DNA of 64,000 nucleotides from assembly GCA_000158155.1 (NCBI GenBank), contig DS999405.1:1906382-1970381 (forward strand), given 5' to 3'. Position 1 is the first letter of the stretch; each line of letters opens with the position of its first letter. The notes beneath the pieces were generated by a model. It saw only the letters and a list, made by a program, of their open reading frames with translations. It made no database searches and was not told where the DNA came from. This stretch comes from a gamma proteobacterium NOR5-3. Its GTDB lineage: Bacteria; Pseudomonadota; Gammaproteobacteria; Pseudomonadales; Halieaceae. Below are positions 1 to 7,912 of this stretch, in pieces. The translations under genes were made by a program, and so were the position numbers.

Positions 1-12
1 CTCTCCCGTATA

Positions 13-51
13 ACCATAGTCTTTATGGTGTCATATGGGAATATATTCCCA
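13..51. promoter_or_regulatory. Two adjacent palindromes, probable operator region
   Basis: Bases 13-18 (ACCATA) and 24-29 (TATGGT) form a perfect 6-bp inverted repeat with a 5-base spacer. Six bases later, 36-51 is a perfect 16-bp palindrome, TGGGAATATATTCCCA. Both lie in AT-rich sequence downstream of the stop of the DUF3240 gene and outside any recognised gene. They look like protein-binding sites for a gene that lies to the left of the window. Bases 52-180 show a Shine-Dalgarno-like AAGGAG near 66-71 but no supported gene. Confidence 0.4.
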
Positions 52-180
52 ATTTAAAATAAATCAAGGAGTAATCGCACGCGGCTGCGTGATTTGCCCG
101 TTCAGGACAGTGTTAGAGGGGCCGGGGCACAACCGGCTTGGCGGTCAAAGCGTTAAGAAAAACTGATGATTATCAGGAAG

Positions 181-489
181 TTAGCCGCCAATCAGGCCTT
201 GCTCAAGTACCGGAAGGACCCAGTAGCGAAAATGATCGCGCCCCACCATCTCGCCGAGCGCCTGAATCAGTGCTTTTTGACTTGAGGCGTCGCAAAGGAC
301 CTCAAAGCGCTCGTAGTCGCCAAAGCCCTGGACCTGCTCCCGCTGATTAAACTGACTGTGGCCGCGACTGAAGCCCGCCGCATCGGTCACCGAAAAGCCG
401 CTGATGGACTCGAGCAGCATAAGCACATCGACAATGTCATCCCGACGCCGGGCGGGTGCCATCAATACCAGAAGAGAATCATTGCTCAT
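181..489 (-). CDS. DUF3240 family protein of the metal-efflux operon
   Basis: A 102-residue cytoplasmic-looking protein with no signal peptide and no membrane segment. It resembles the DUF3240 family, which is regularly found as the last gene of CzcA/CusA-type efflux operons; its biochemical role is not established, and a PII-like ferredoxin-type fold is the usual guess. The ATG at 489 overlaps the TGA of the czcA-like gene by four bases (ATGA), which favours it over the in-frame GTG at 498 and implies translational coupling. Position as the operon tail supports an accessory or regulatory role in metal efflux. Confidence 0.7.
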   Translation of the reverse strand: MSNDSLLVLMAPARRRDDIVDVLMLLESISGFSVTDAAGFSRGHSQFNQREQVQGFGDYERFEVLCDASSQKALIQALGEMVGRDHFRYWVLPVLEQGLIGG

Positions 490-3400
490 GTGCGCCACCG
501 TGCCAGCTGCTGGTAGGCGATAGGAAGAACATACAGTGTGGTGAGCGTTGAGCTGAGCAAACCGCCGATGACCACGATCGCCAGCGGACGCTGCAACTCT
601 GCGCCGGGTCCCGTGGCGTAAACCAGCGGTAACAGGCCAAACAAGGCGGTAGACGCCGTCATGAGAATGGGACGCAGACGCTGGGCTGCGCCACTCACAA
701 TACGCTGGCCAATGTCCATGCTCAGCATCGCCGTTTGCTCAAAATAACTCACCATCACCACTCCGTTAAGGACCGCCACGCCCAACAAGGCAATCAGACC
801 AACACTGGCCGGGACTGACAGATACTCTCCACTGAGGTAAAGCGCGGCAATGCCGCCCATGAGCGCGAAAGGCACGTTGGCCAGAATCATCCCAGCGAGC
901 GCCAGGGACCGAAAGGTCGTAAATAAAATGATCACAATGAGCAGCAACATCAACGGCACCAGCGTCAGCAATCGCGTGAGGGCGCGCTGCTGATTCTCAA
1001 ACTCACCCCCAAATCGGAGACTGTAGCCCGGAGGCAGGCGCAGATTTTCCGATAAGCGCTGCTGCGCCTCGTTCACAAAACCGTCGATATCCCGCCCCTC
1101 CACATTAAGACTTAAAGCGGCGTAGCGACTACCCTGTTCACGCTCGATCAATACGGGCCCCGGCGCTTCCTCGATGGACGCAACAGCGCCCACAGTAGCA
1201 AGCTCGCCGTCGGGCAATAACAGGGCTGTCTGCGCCAAACCCGCCGCGCTGCCGGGGCGGGCATCGGATGATCTGGCCAGCACCACGGGAATGCGTTTAG
1301 CCCCTTCCACAATAGTCCCGATGCGCTCTCCCTCAAACTGGCTGCGCAAAAATGCCACGAAACTGTCGGCGTCCAGTCCGGCGGTTGCCGCCAGTTCGGG
1401 CCGCAAACGCAGGTTCAAAAACGCATCACTGGCCGCCAGTGACGGCTGCAGATCCACCGCCCCGGGCACCTGGCCAACCTGCTGGGTAATTTGCTCCAGC
1501 AGTGACTCGAGTGTCTTTAAATCGTCACCAAAAACCTTGATAGACACATCGCCCGTGCTCCCCGTGAGCATTTCGGACACCCGCATCTGGATAGGCTGAG
1601 TAAAACCAAACGACATACCGGGAAATTGCTCCACCACCTCGCGGACGGCCGCCACCAGGGCCGCTTTACCGCCGCGACGCCATTCGCTGGTGGGCGCCAG
1701 CTGCATAAACACATCGGTCTCATTGAGTCCCATAGGATCAAGGCCCAGCTCGTCCGACCCCGTGCGCGCCACTACCTGGCGAATCTCGGGAACGCTCTCA
1801 AGCATGGCCAGCTCCAACTGGCGATCGATATCCACCGACGCTGCCAGCGAAATAGACGGCGACTTTGCGGTCTGCACAATGATGTCGCCCTCATCCATCA
1901 CCGGCATAAAGGTGCGGCCAAGCTGTGTAAACAGCAGGACACTCAGCAGCAGCAGAAGCATCGCCACACTGGCGGGAATCCATGGCTTACTCAGGGCAGA
2001 CTGCAGTGAGCGGGCGTACCGGGCTTTGAGCATTTCCACGAAGCGTGGGGCTTCCGCGCCGCTGCTGCCCAGCAGCGCACTGGCAAGCACCGGGACCACG
2101 GTAAAGGCAAAGACCAGCGCCGCCAGCATGGCGAACACAATAGTCAGCGCCACGGGACTGAAAAGTTTGCCCTCAAGCCCCTGTAAAGCCAGCAACGGTG
2201 AGAACACGATCAATACGATAATGGTGCCGGCAAGCACCGGCGTCGCCACTTCGCGCACCGCGCGATAAACAATATGTGCCCGGGGTAAAGGCGACGCAGC
2301 AGCCAGTCGTGACAGCACGTTTTCTACCACCACAACCGAGGCATCTACCAACATACCGATGGCGATCACCAACCCTCCAAGACTCATGAGATTCGCGGTG
2401 AGGCCCGTAAAAGACATCATAAGAAAAGTGACCAGCGCCGCCATGGGCAGGGACAGCGAGACAATGATCGCCGCGCGAACGTTGCCCAGAAAAAGCGCCA
2501 GCAGTAAGGCCACCAACACCACCGCCTGAAACAGGGCCGACGACATGGTCGCTACGGCGCTTTTAATGAGCTGCGCGCGGTCATAAAAAACATTCAGGGT
2601 CGATCCCGCAGGAAGACTGCGTTCTACCTCGACAAGGCGCGCCTTCACATTGGCAACAACGTCACCGGTGTTGCTACCGCGCAGTGCCACGACCAAGCCC
2701 TCGGCGGTCTCCTTACCGTCGCGGGTAACCGCTCCGTAGCGCGTTAAATGACTGGTTTCCACGCGGGCAACATCTTCCAATGTCACCGCCGCATTTCCCA
2801 TAGTGGTCACTACCAGCTTGCGCAGGGCATCAATATCTTCAAGCCGTGCCTCGCTGCGAACAATGAGAGCATCACCGCCCTGCTCCAGGCGCCCCACGCC
2901 GGCATTCCGGTTATTTCTCTCGATGGCCGCGCGGAGCATGGTTTCGTTGACACCGGCCAGCTGCATTCGCTCGGGGTCCGGTGTAATTTGCAGACTACGC
3001 ACCTGCCCACCAAGCACGTTGACATCGGCAACCCCCGCCACGGTGCGCAGCGCCGGCCTAACCACCCAGTCCAGTAGCTCCCGGCGCTGCCAGAGCTGAA
3101 GATCGGGATTTTCCAGCGTGAACATAAATATTTCAGATAGGGGGGTACTCATGGGCGCCAGACCGCCCTCGGTACCGGCTGGCATGGCAGCCATCAAGCC
3201 GGCGAGGCGCTCGCTCACCTGCTGCCTGGCCCAGTAAATATCGGTACCTTCTTCAAAGTCCAGGGTGATATCGGTAATCGCATACTTGGTGGTAGAGCGC
3301 AGGATTTGCTGACTGGGAATGCCCAGCAGCTCGGTCTCCAGAGGATAGGTAACCGTGCGCTCGATCTCCTCGGCGGTCATTCCCGGAACCTTGAGAATCA

Positions 3401-3545
3401 CTTTGACCTGGGTCGGCGAGATATCCGGAAAGGCATCGATAGGCAGGCCACGCCAGGCCTGCACCCCGGCCAGCGCCAGGGCAAAGCTCAGCGCACCAAT
3501 GAATACCCGCTGGGTAAGGGCAAAGCTGACCACACGATCCAGCAT
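486..3545 (-). CDS. czcA: CzcA/CusA-family heavy-metal RND efflux permease
   Basis: The inner-membrane proton-driven pump of a tripartite heavy-metal exporter, 1019 residues, the normal family length. It shows the RND plan: an N-terminal membrane helix, a large periplasmic loop, a block of helices around residues 340-510 with the motif IGMLVDASVVVVEN, a second periplasmic loop, and C-terminal helices from about 840. The VD...VEN motif is typical of the metal-transporting HME branch and is near the intramembrane Asp used for proton relay. The start overlaps the stop of the adaptor gene (TGATG). Whether it carries Cu/Ag, Zn/Co/Cd or Ni cannot be read from the sequence. Confidence 0.9.
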   Translation of the reverse strand: MLDRVVSFALTQRVFIGALSFALALAGVQAWRGLPIDAFPDISPTQVKVILKVPGMTAEEIERTVTYPLETELLGIPSQQILRSTTKYAITDITLDFEEGTDIYWARQQVSERLAGLMAAMPAGTEGGLAPMSTPLSEIFMFTLENPDLQLWQRRELLDWVVRPALRTVAGVADVNVLGGQVRSLQITPDPERMQLAGVNETMLRAAIERNNRNAGVGRLEQGGDALIVRSEARLEDIDALRKLVVTTMGNAAVTLEDVARVETSHLTRYGAVTRDGKETAEGLVVALRGSNTGDVVANVKARLVEVERSLPAGSTLNVFYDRAQLIKSAVATMSSALFQAVVLVALLLALFLGNVRAAIIVSLSLPMAALVTFLMMSFTGLTANLMSLGGLVIAIGMLVDASVVVVENVLSRLAAASPLPRAHIVYRAVREVATPVLAGTIIVLIVFSPLLALQGLEGKLFSPVALTIVFAMLAALVFAFTVVPVLASALLGSSGAEAPRFVEMLKARYARSLQSALSKPWIPASVAMLLLLLSVLLFTQLGRTFMPVMDEGDIIVQTAKSPSISLAASVDIDRQLELAMLESVPEIRQVVARTGSDELGLDPMGLNETDVFMQLAPTSEWRRGGKAALVAAVREVVEQFPGMSFGFTQPIQMRVSEMLTGSTGDVSIKVFGDDLKTLESLLEQITQQVGQVPGAVDLQPSLAASDAFLNLRLRPELAATAGLDADSFVAFLRSQFEGERIGTIVEGAKRIPVVLARSSDARPGSAAGLAQTALLLPDGELATVGAVASIEEAPGPVLIEREQGSRYAALSLNVEGRDIDGFVNEAQQRLSENLRLPPGYSLRFGGEFENQQRALTRLLTLVPLMLLLIVIILFTTFRSLALAGMILANVPFALMGGIAALYLSGEYLSVPASVGLIALLGVAVLNGVVMVSYFEQTAMLSMDIGQRIVSGAAQRLRPILMTASTALFGLLPLVYATGPGAELQRPLAIVVIGGLLSSTLTTLYVLPIAYQQLARWRT

Positions 3546-4609
3546 CAGTCTTGACCCAGGCCCAACAACAAACCCTGCAAAGCACTATTGGAGCGCACCA
3601 ATACCCGGGCGCCCCTGAGGTCTTTTTCGGCACTGACAAAGAAGCGCAGATGATCCTCGCCAGCAACGACAACCGGAACCAGCTCCAGCTCCGAGGGCAA
3701 CTCCAGCGCAAGGTAGGTCTCACCGCGATAGCTCAGCACCGCATCCCGGGGCACCGCATAGCCGTCAAAACCATAGACCGGCACACCGCTTAAGCGCAGG
3801 CCCGGTTGCGCCGGGAGGCAATCACCCAGCGGTTCACTCCAGACCCGTCGGGAGTATCCATTGACTCGCCCGTCACGACGGGCCACCGGCAACTCACAGT
3901 CGTCGCTGGCCATAGCCAGTGCGGAGTCTGCGTACTCCCGGGGAACCTGCATGGAAAAACGCAGGGACTGCGGCGGGACAAAATAGGCAATGATCGGCTC
4001 CGCCTCATGACTGCTTGCAGCAAACATTACGTGGCCGACCTCAGGCGCACGCAAAATTGCCGTGGGCTCGTGAGCATCGCCCTCCTCCACCGTTAACCAG
4101 GACAGCACATGTTCTGTATGTTGTTGCTCGACTTTCAGCGTGTGATAACGATCGAGAATCAACTGCCATTTATCGGCAGACAGCCCCTGCTGTTCATAGA
4201 GACGCTCGTTGCGCTCATAACGCTTGCGCGCATCCTCAAAACGCTCCTTAAGCAGGCGCGCCGCAAGCACCCAGTGCTCCAGCTCCGGGCCATAGATTCT
4301 CGCAACGGCGGTATCAGCGGCCACCAGCGCGCCATCATCCACCAGCTGCTCCAGCCGATTGGGCGCAAAAGGCAATTGCATAGCCAGCCCATCACCGGGC
4401 AAGGTCGCCACTTCCATAAGACGGCTGGCACCCGGACGGGCACTCACCGCTTCTATCGTGGCGAACTCCAGCACCAATTCACCGAGGCTGGCGCGACTCA
4501 CGGTCTGCGCCTGGGTTGCGGAAACCGGCGCAACTGCAAGTATCAAGACGGCAAAAGCCTGCGCCGCCAAAAAACGCAGTAACAGTGCGTAACTACCAAG
4601 ATTACTCAT
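3545..4609 (-). CDS. Efflux RND periplasmic adaptor (CzcB/CusB-like)
   Basis: 354 residues with an N-terminal signal or anchor helix (about residues 8-33, LLLRFLAAQAFAVLILAVAP). A predicted helical hairpin rich in Arg/Glu/Gln follows around residues 110-165, then beta-rich sequence. This matches a membrane-fusion adaptor that joins the RND pump to the outer-membrane channel in the periplasm. It is divergent and short compared with typical CzcB proteins and has no obvious His/Met-rich metal-binding extension. The ATG overlaps the TGA of the upstream channel gene by four bases, and its own stop overlaps the pump start, so all three are translationally coupled. Confidence 0.75.
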   Translation of the reverse strand: MSNLGSYALLLRFLAAQAFAVLILAVAPVSATQAQTVSRASLGELVLEFATIEAVSARPGASRLMEVATLPGDGLAMQLPFAPNRLEQLVDDGALVAADTAVARIYGPELEHWVLAARLLKERFEDARKRYERNERLYEQQGLSADKWQLILDRYHTLKVEQQHTEHVLSWLTVEEGDAHEPTAILRAPEVGHVMFAASSHEAEPIIAYFVPPQSLRFSMQVPREYADSALAMASDDCELPVARRDGRVNGYSRRVWSEPLGDCLPAQPGLRLSGVPVYGFDGYAVPRDAVLSYRGETYLALELPSELELVPVVVAGEDHLRFFVSAEKDLRGARVLVRSNSALQGLLLGLGQD

Positions 4610-5829
4610 AAACCCAGTCCTGCAAGCTGCCTGAGGGCAGCGCTATTGGCTTCCAGTTGTGCCGCCACCAGATCCGGCTCGGCCTGCGCGTCCAGTAATG
4701 CCTGCATGCGTTGCAAGCGCAGCTCTATGGGTAACTCCAGAGAATTACGTGTCTGCTCAATCATCGCGTCTACCGCCTGCGCGTCGATCAGGTTCACCAG
4801 CAGTGCCTTGCGGGACAGCAACTGTTCGCGCTCCGTTTGCAGGCGCGTCCATTCACCCTGTAGCTGGATCAGTGTTTCATCGCGCTGCATCTGATAGGCG
4901 CGCATCAATGCTCTTTCGCTGCTGCGCACTGCGGTGCTGGGCTTCGCCCCAAAGCTCACGGGCACATCGATGGCGACACCCAGCTGGCGCTCCGTAAAGT
5001 TGGGGATTGCCAGCTCCCGACCCACCAGGGCGATATTCCAGGGCGTGGCACTGCTTGAGGTGGCCCGCAGAGACGCCAGCTGTTGATCCTGATTGAGGTC
5101 GAGTAAAAGAAGCCTCGGGTGCTGCGCATACAGCGGCTGCTGAGGAATTTGTGCAGTATCTCCCGAGTCTTTCGGCAGCGCCGCGTCGCCAGTGAGTGAG
5201 GTATACAGGCGCGCCACTCCGGCAATTTCAGCGCGAAGCCGTGCCAACGTGCTGTCGGCGTTCAAGCGCTGGCGCTGCACCGCAATGAGCTCAAAACGCT
5301 CCGCGCTCCCGGCTGACAAGCGTTCCTGCAATTGAGACTCCAGCTCCGTCAATAACGCGGACGTGGCCATCGCTGCGGGCAACACCGCCTGAGCCCGGCG
5401 ATCCCGGGCATACAATTCCCGCAAGGTGCCGGACAGATACCAGGCCTGATATCGCTGGGTCGCCGCATCCAGTTTGGGATCGACGGTATTCAACTGAGCA
5501 TCACTATTGCGCTGCAGGGATGACTTGATGGGAAAACTCAGGCTCACTTCGGTCTCATCGGTACCGGAACTTTGATCCGAGCCCAAGTAACTCATGGACA
5601 GGGTCGGCAGCCCCCCAAGCCAGCGCCGGGACGACGTATCCGCTGCCGCTTCGGCTGTCGCTGAGGTAAAATCACCGCTTGCCCGGATCAGCGCCTGATC
5701 CAGAGCGTCGCGCAGATTTTCCGCAGCCTGCACGGACATTGAACTGCATCCCAGGGCCAGAACCGTCGCAACGGCAAGGCCAGTGAGATGTCGCGCGGCA
5801 AAGGACCGTGGTGTGTGTTTGGTAAACAT
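4606..5829 (-). CDS. TolC/CzcC-like outer-membrane efflux channel
   Basis: 407 residues from ATG 5829, which precedes MFTKHTPRSFAARHLTGLAVATVLALGC, a signal peptide with a possible lipobox-like Cys. An in-frame ORF extends upstream but has no signal. The body is helical with long heptad-like stretches (two OEP repeats, around residues 60-230 and 260-400), as in the outer-membrane factor of tripartite efflux systems. It is the first gene of the minus-strand metal-efflux operon and faces the LuxR-type regulator across about 75 bases. Substrate is inferred only from the CzcA-like pump. Confidence 0.78.
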   Translation of the reverse strand: MFTKHTPRSFAARHLTGLAVATVLALGCSSMSVQAAENLRDALDQALIRASGDFTSATAEAAADTSSRRWLGGLPTLSMSYLGSDQSSGTDETEVSLSFPIKSSLQRNSDAQLNTVDPKLDAATQRYQAWYLSGTLRELYARDRRAQAVLPAAMATSALLTELESQLQERLSAGSAERFELIAVQRQRLNADSTLARLRAEIAGVARLYTSLTGDAALPKDSGDTAQIPQQPLYAQHPRLLLLDLNQDQQLASLRATSSSATPWNIALVGRELAIPNFTERQLGVAIDVPVSFGAKPSTAVRSSERALMRAYQMQRDETLIQLQGEWTRLQTEREQLLSRKALLVNLIDAQAVDAMIEQTRNSLELPIELRLQRMQALLDAQAEPDLVAAQLEANSAALRQLAGLGL

Positions 5830-5904
5830 GACAGGATTGTCCCCGCATCTGAGACCCATGCCAGCCGGCACATGTCCCGTATGCCCGAAAAACGCATGGG
5901 GCAT
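5830..5904. promoter_or_regulatory. Divergent control region with inverted and direct repeats
   Basis: Between the efflux operon and the LuxR-type gene, TATGCCC (5880-5886) and GGGCATA (5899-5905) form a 7-bp inverted repeat with 12 bases between the arms. The sequence ATGTCCC occurs on both sides (5872-5878 and 5905-5911). This is a plausible operator for coordinated control of the two divergent units. No convincing -35/-10 pair was seen. Confidence 0.35.
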
Positions 5905-6459
5905 ATGTCCCAGGAACACCTAAAAGGATTAAAACGTTTTGATTTTCAGCGTGTTATGAAAGACCTACTGATAGCCATACTCTTGGCAGCGATCGTTGCA
6001 CTGAAATTCGTGGATGTCATTGCCGACATGGGAATGCAACTGCCACTCATGCATCTGGTGCAGGAATGGGTGCTCCTGGGCTTATCGGCCTTCGGCTGCG
6101 TGTATCTCATTATTGACATCCGAAGGCGCACCTCGGCCATGCAGCACCTGAACCACAACCTCACCCTGAGCGACGCCAAACTGGCCAGCCTGAGTACCGA
6201 ATTGCGCGAGGCCCGGCATGCCTATTCCAGCACCATTCAGGAGCAGTTTCTTGCCTGGGGACTGACGCCCAGCGAACAGCAGGTTGCTCTTCTTTTGCTC
6301 AAAGGCCTTAGCCTTCAGGAAATTGCCTCGGTGCGCGAAACCCGGGAAAAAACCGTCCGCCAGCAAGCCTCCAATATTTATGGCAAGGCTGGTCTTGAGG
6401 GGCGCCATGCACTGGCCGCATGGTTCCTGGAGGACTTTGTCACCGACAGTGCGGCCTGA
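5905..6459 (+). CDS. Membrane-anchored LuxR-type HTH regulator
   Basis: About 184 residues. Two membrane helices lie in the N-terminal third (LLIAILLAAIVALKFV and LVQEWVLLGLSAFGCVYLI), then a short coiled coil, then a LuxR/GerE-type helix-turn-helix (LTPSEQQVALLLLKGLSLQEIA, with REKTVRQQASNIYGKAGL as the recognition part). It probably binds DNA from the membrane and senses a membrane or periplasmic cue. Its divergent placement suggests that it controls the metal-efflux operon. The start is uncertain: in-frame ATGs are at 5872, 5881, 5896, 5905 and 5956, none with a strong Shine-Dalgarno. 5905 was chosen because it leaves the inverted repeat mostly upstream. Confidence 0.65.
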   Translation: MSQEHLKGLKRFDFQRVMKDLLIAILLAAIVALKFVDVIADMGMQLPLMHLVQEWVLLGLSAFGCVYLIIDIRRRTSAMQHLNHNLTLSDAKLASLSTELREARHAYSSTIQEQFLAWGLTPSEQQVALLLLKGLSLQEIASVRETREKTVRQQASNIYGKAGLEGRHALAAWFLEDFVTDSAA

Positions 6460-6531
6460 CGACCACGCTGCAAAGCAAAGCGTCATGCCGAGCCCGTATC
6501 AATGGCGCAAGTCAACCGCGAACCGGATCGT

Positions 6532-6545
6532 TTGATGTAGATCAT
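6532..6545. promoter_or_regulatory. FNR/ANR-like box
   Basis: TTGATGTAGATCAT differs at one position from the FNR consensus TTGAT-N4-ATCAA. It lies about 84 bases before the start of the solute-binding protein, a reasonable place for an oxygen-responsive activator. Seen by eye only, with no matching experiment or promoter. Confidence 0.35.
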
Positions 6546-6628
6546 GTAGTGCGAAGAAGAACGACATAAAAACCGCTTTGCAGCTATATTGCAATGCTAG
6601 GTCTACCCAAACACGGCATAGTGGTGGG

Positions 6629-7912
6629 ATGGTTACGAACAACGACAGCCCTCAGTCGAGACGACGAAAGCTTCTCAAACAGGCGGGCACACTCTTTGCC
6701 GCGAGCAGCCTTGGGTTTCCCGCCATCATCTCGGCGCGTGATGCCAAACCCACTGTCCGCGTGCTTGGCACGCATGTGACTCTGCAAGAGCCCATACGGC
6801 TGCGCGCGGAGCAGGATCTGGGCATCAATCTTGAATTTCAGGCCGGCGGCAGCGCAGAAGTGCTGTTCAAAGCGTCCATGGACCCCCGTAGCTTTGACCT
6901 CTATGAGCAGTGGTCGAACAGTATGCGAGTGCTCTGGCAATCCCGGGCGATAAAATCCATCAATCCCAGGCGCATTGAGCACTGGGATGAGATCAATCCG
7001 CTGAGCAAAACCGGACGACTTTCGCCGCAAGACAAGATGGGTGCCGGCGACGCGCCCCACCTACTCCTGTATGTACAGGCCGACGGCTCCCTGGGAAGCA
7101 CCCCGACTACAGAAGTGAGCTACCTGCCCTACGTACATAACGCGGACTCTCTGGGCTATAACCCCGATCGTATCCCCGAGGGGGAGCCCTACAAAACCGA
7201 GAGCTGGGGCTGGCTTCTGGACCCCAGGCACCAGGGCCGCGTGGCCATTGTTAACGCACCGAGTATCGGTGTATTCGACCTCGCCCTGGCAGCACAGGCC
7301 CGAGGACTCATGGCTTTTGACGATATTGGCAACATGAGTCGCGGGGAGGTCAACCAACTCTTTGACATTCTCATGCGCTTCAAAGCCGATGGGCATTTTC
7401 GTGGATTCTGGAACTCGGTTCCGCATTCGGCCAAGTTTATGACTCGGGGTGACGTGGATGTACAGAGCATGTTCTCACCTGGCGTATCCATGGTTCGCAG
7501 CGCTGGAACACCCTGCCTCTACGCAGCCCCCAAAGAAGGCTACCGCGCCTGGCAGGGCGTCATGTGTCTCTCCCGGGAAACCCGCGGCGAGCAGGAAGAT
7601 GCGGCCTACCAATACATGAACTGGTGGTTGTCGGGTTGGCCTGGTGCTTTTATCAGTCGCCAAGGCTACTACATCAGTAACCCCTCTCGCTCTCAAAGCC
7701 TCATGCCGGAAGATGATTGGAATTACTGGTACCAGGGACAAGCCGCCCGTACGCCGTTGAGGGGGCCGGACGGCAACGTCACCGTTCACCCCGGTGAGAC
7801 GCGTCGCGGTGGCAGTTACACCCAGCGCTTTTCCAACATCGCCGTCTGGAATACCGTGATGCCCACCTTTGACCTCACGGTTCAACGCTGGAATGAATTC
7901 GTCATTGCCTGA
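6629..7912 (+). CDS. PotD-like solute-binding protein, probable sensor for the adjacent cyclase
   Basis: 427 residues from ATG 6629. The N-terminus SRRRKLLKQAGTLFAASSLGFPAI resembles a twin-arginine signal, although RRRKLLK is not the strict motif. The mature part has the pattern of spermidine/putrescine-type periplasmic binding proteins (VSYLPYVHNADSLGYNPDRI, SWGWLLDPRHQGRVAIVNAPS, YQYMNWWLSGWPGAF). No ABC permease or ATPase gene is near. The reading frame overlaps the next gene, a membrane diguanylate cyclase, by 20 bases. In Vibrio cholerae NspS, a PotD homologue, signals polyamine levels to MbaA; a similar role is inferred here. The actual ligand is unknown. Confidence 0.75.
   Translation: MVTNNDSPQSRRRKLLKQAGTLFAASSLGFPAIISARDAKPTVRVLGTHVTLQEPIRLRAEQDLGINLEFQAGGSAEVLFKASMDPRSFDLYEQWSNSMRVLWQSRAIKSINPRRIEHWDEINPLSKTGRLSPQDKMGAGDAPHLLLYVQADGSLGSTPTTEVSYLPYVHNADSLGYNPDRIPEGEPYKTESWGWLLDPRHQGRVAIVNAPSIGVFDLALAAQARGLMAFDDIGNMSRGEVNQLFDILMRFKADGHFRGFWNSVPHSAKFMTRGDVDVQSMFSPGVSMVRSAGTPCLYAAPKEGYRAWQGVMCLSRETRGEQEDAAYQYMNWWLSGWPGAFISRQGYYISNPSRSQSLMPEDDWNYWYQGQAARTPLRGPDGNVTVHPGETRRGGSYTQRFSNIAVWNTVMPTFDLTVQRWNEFVIA

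Noticed and set aside
138..350. Open frame of 70 codons on the plus strand
   Set aside because: Lies opposite the DUF3240 gene, has a low-complexity Arg/Pro/Ser product and no ribosome site.
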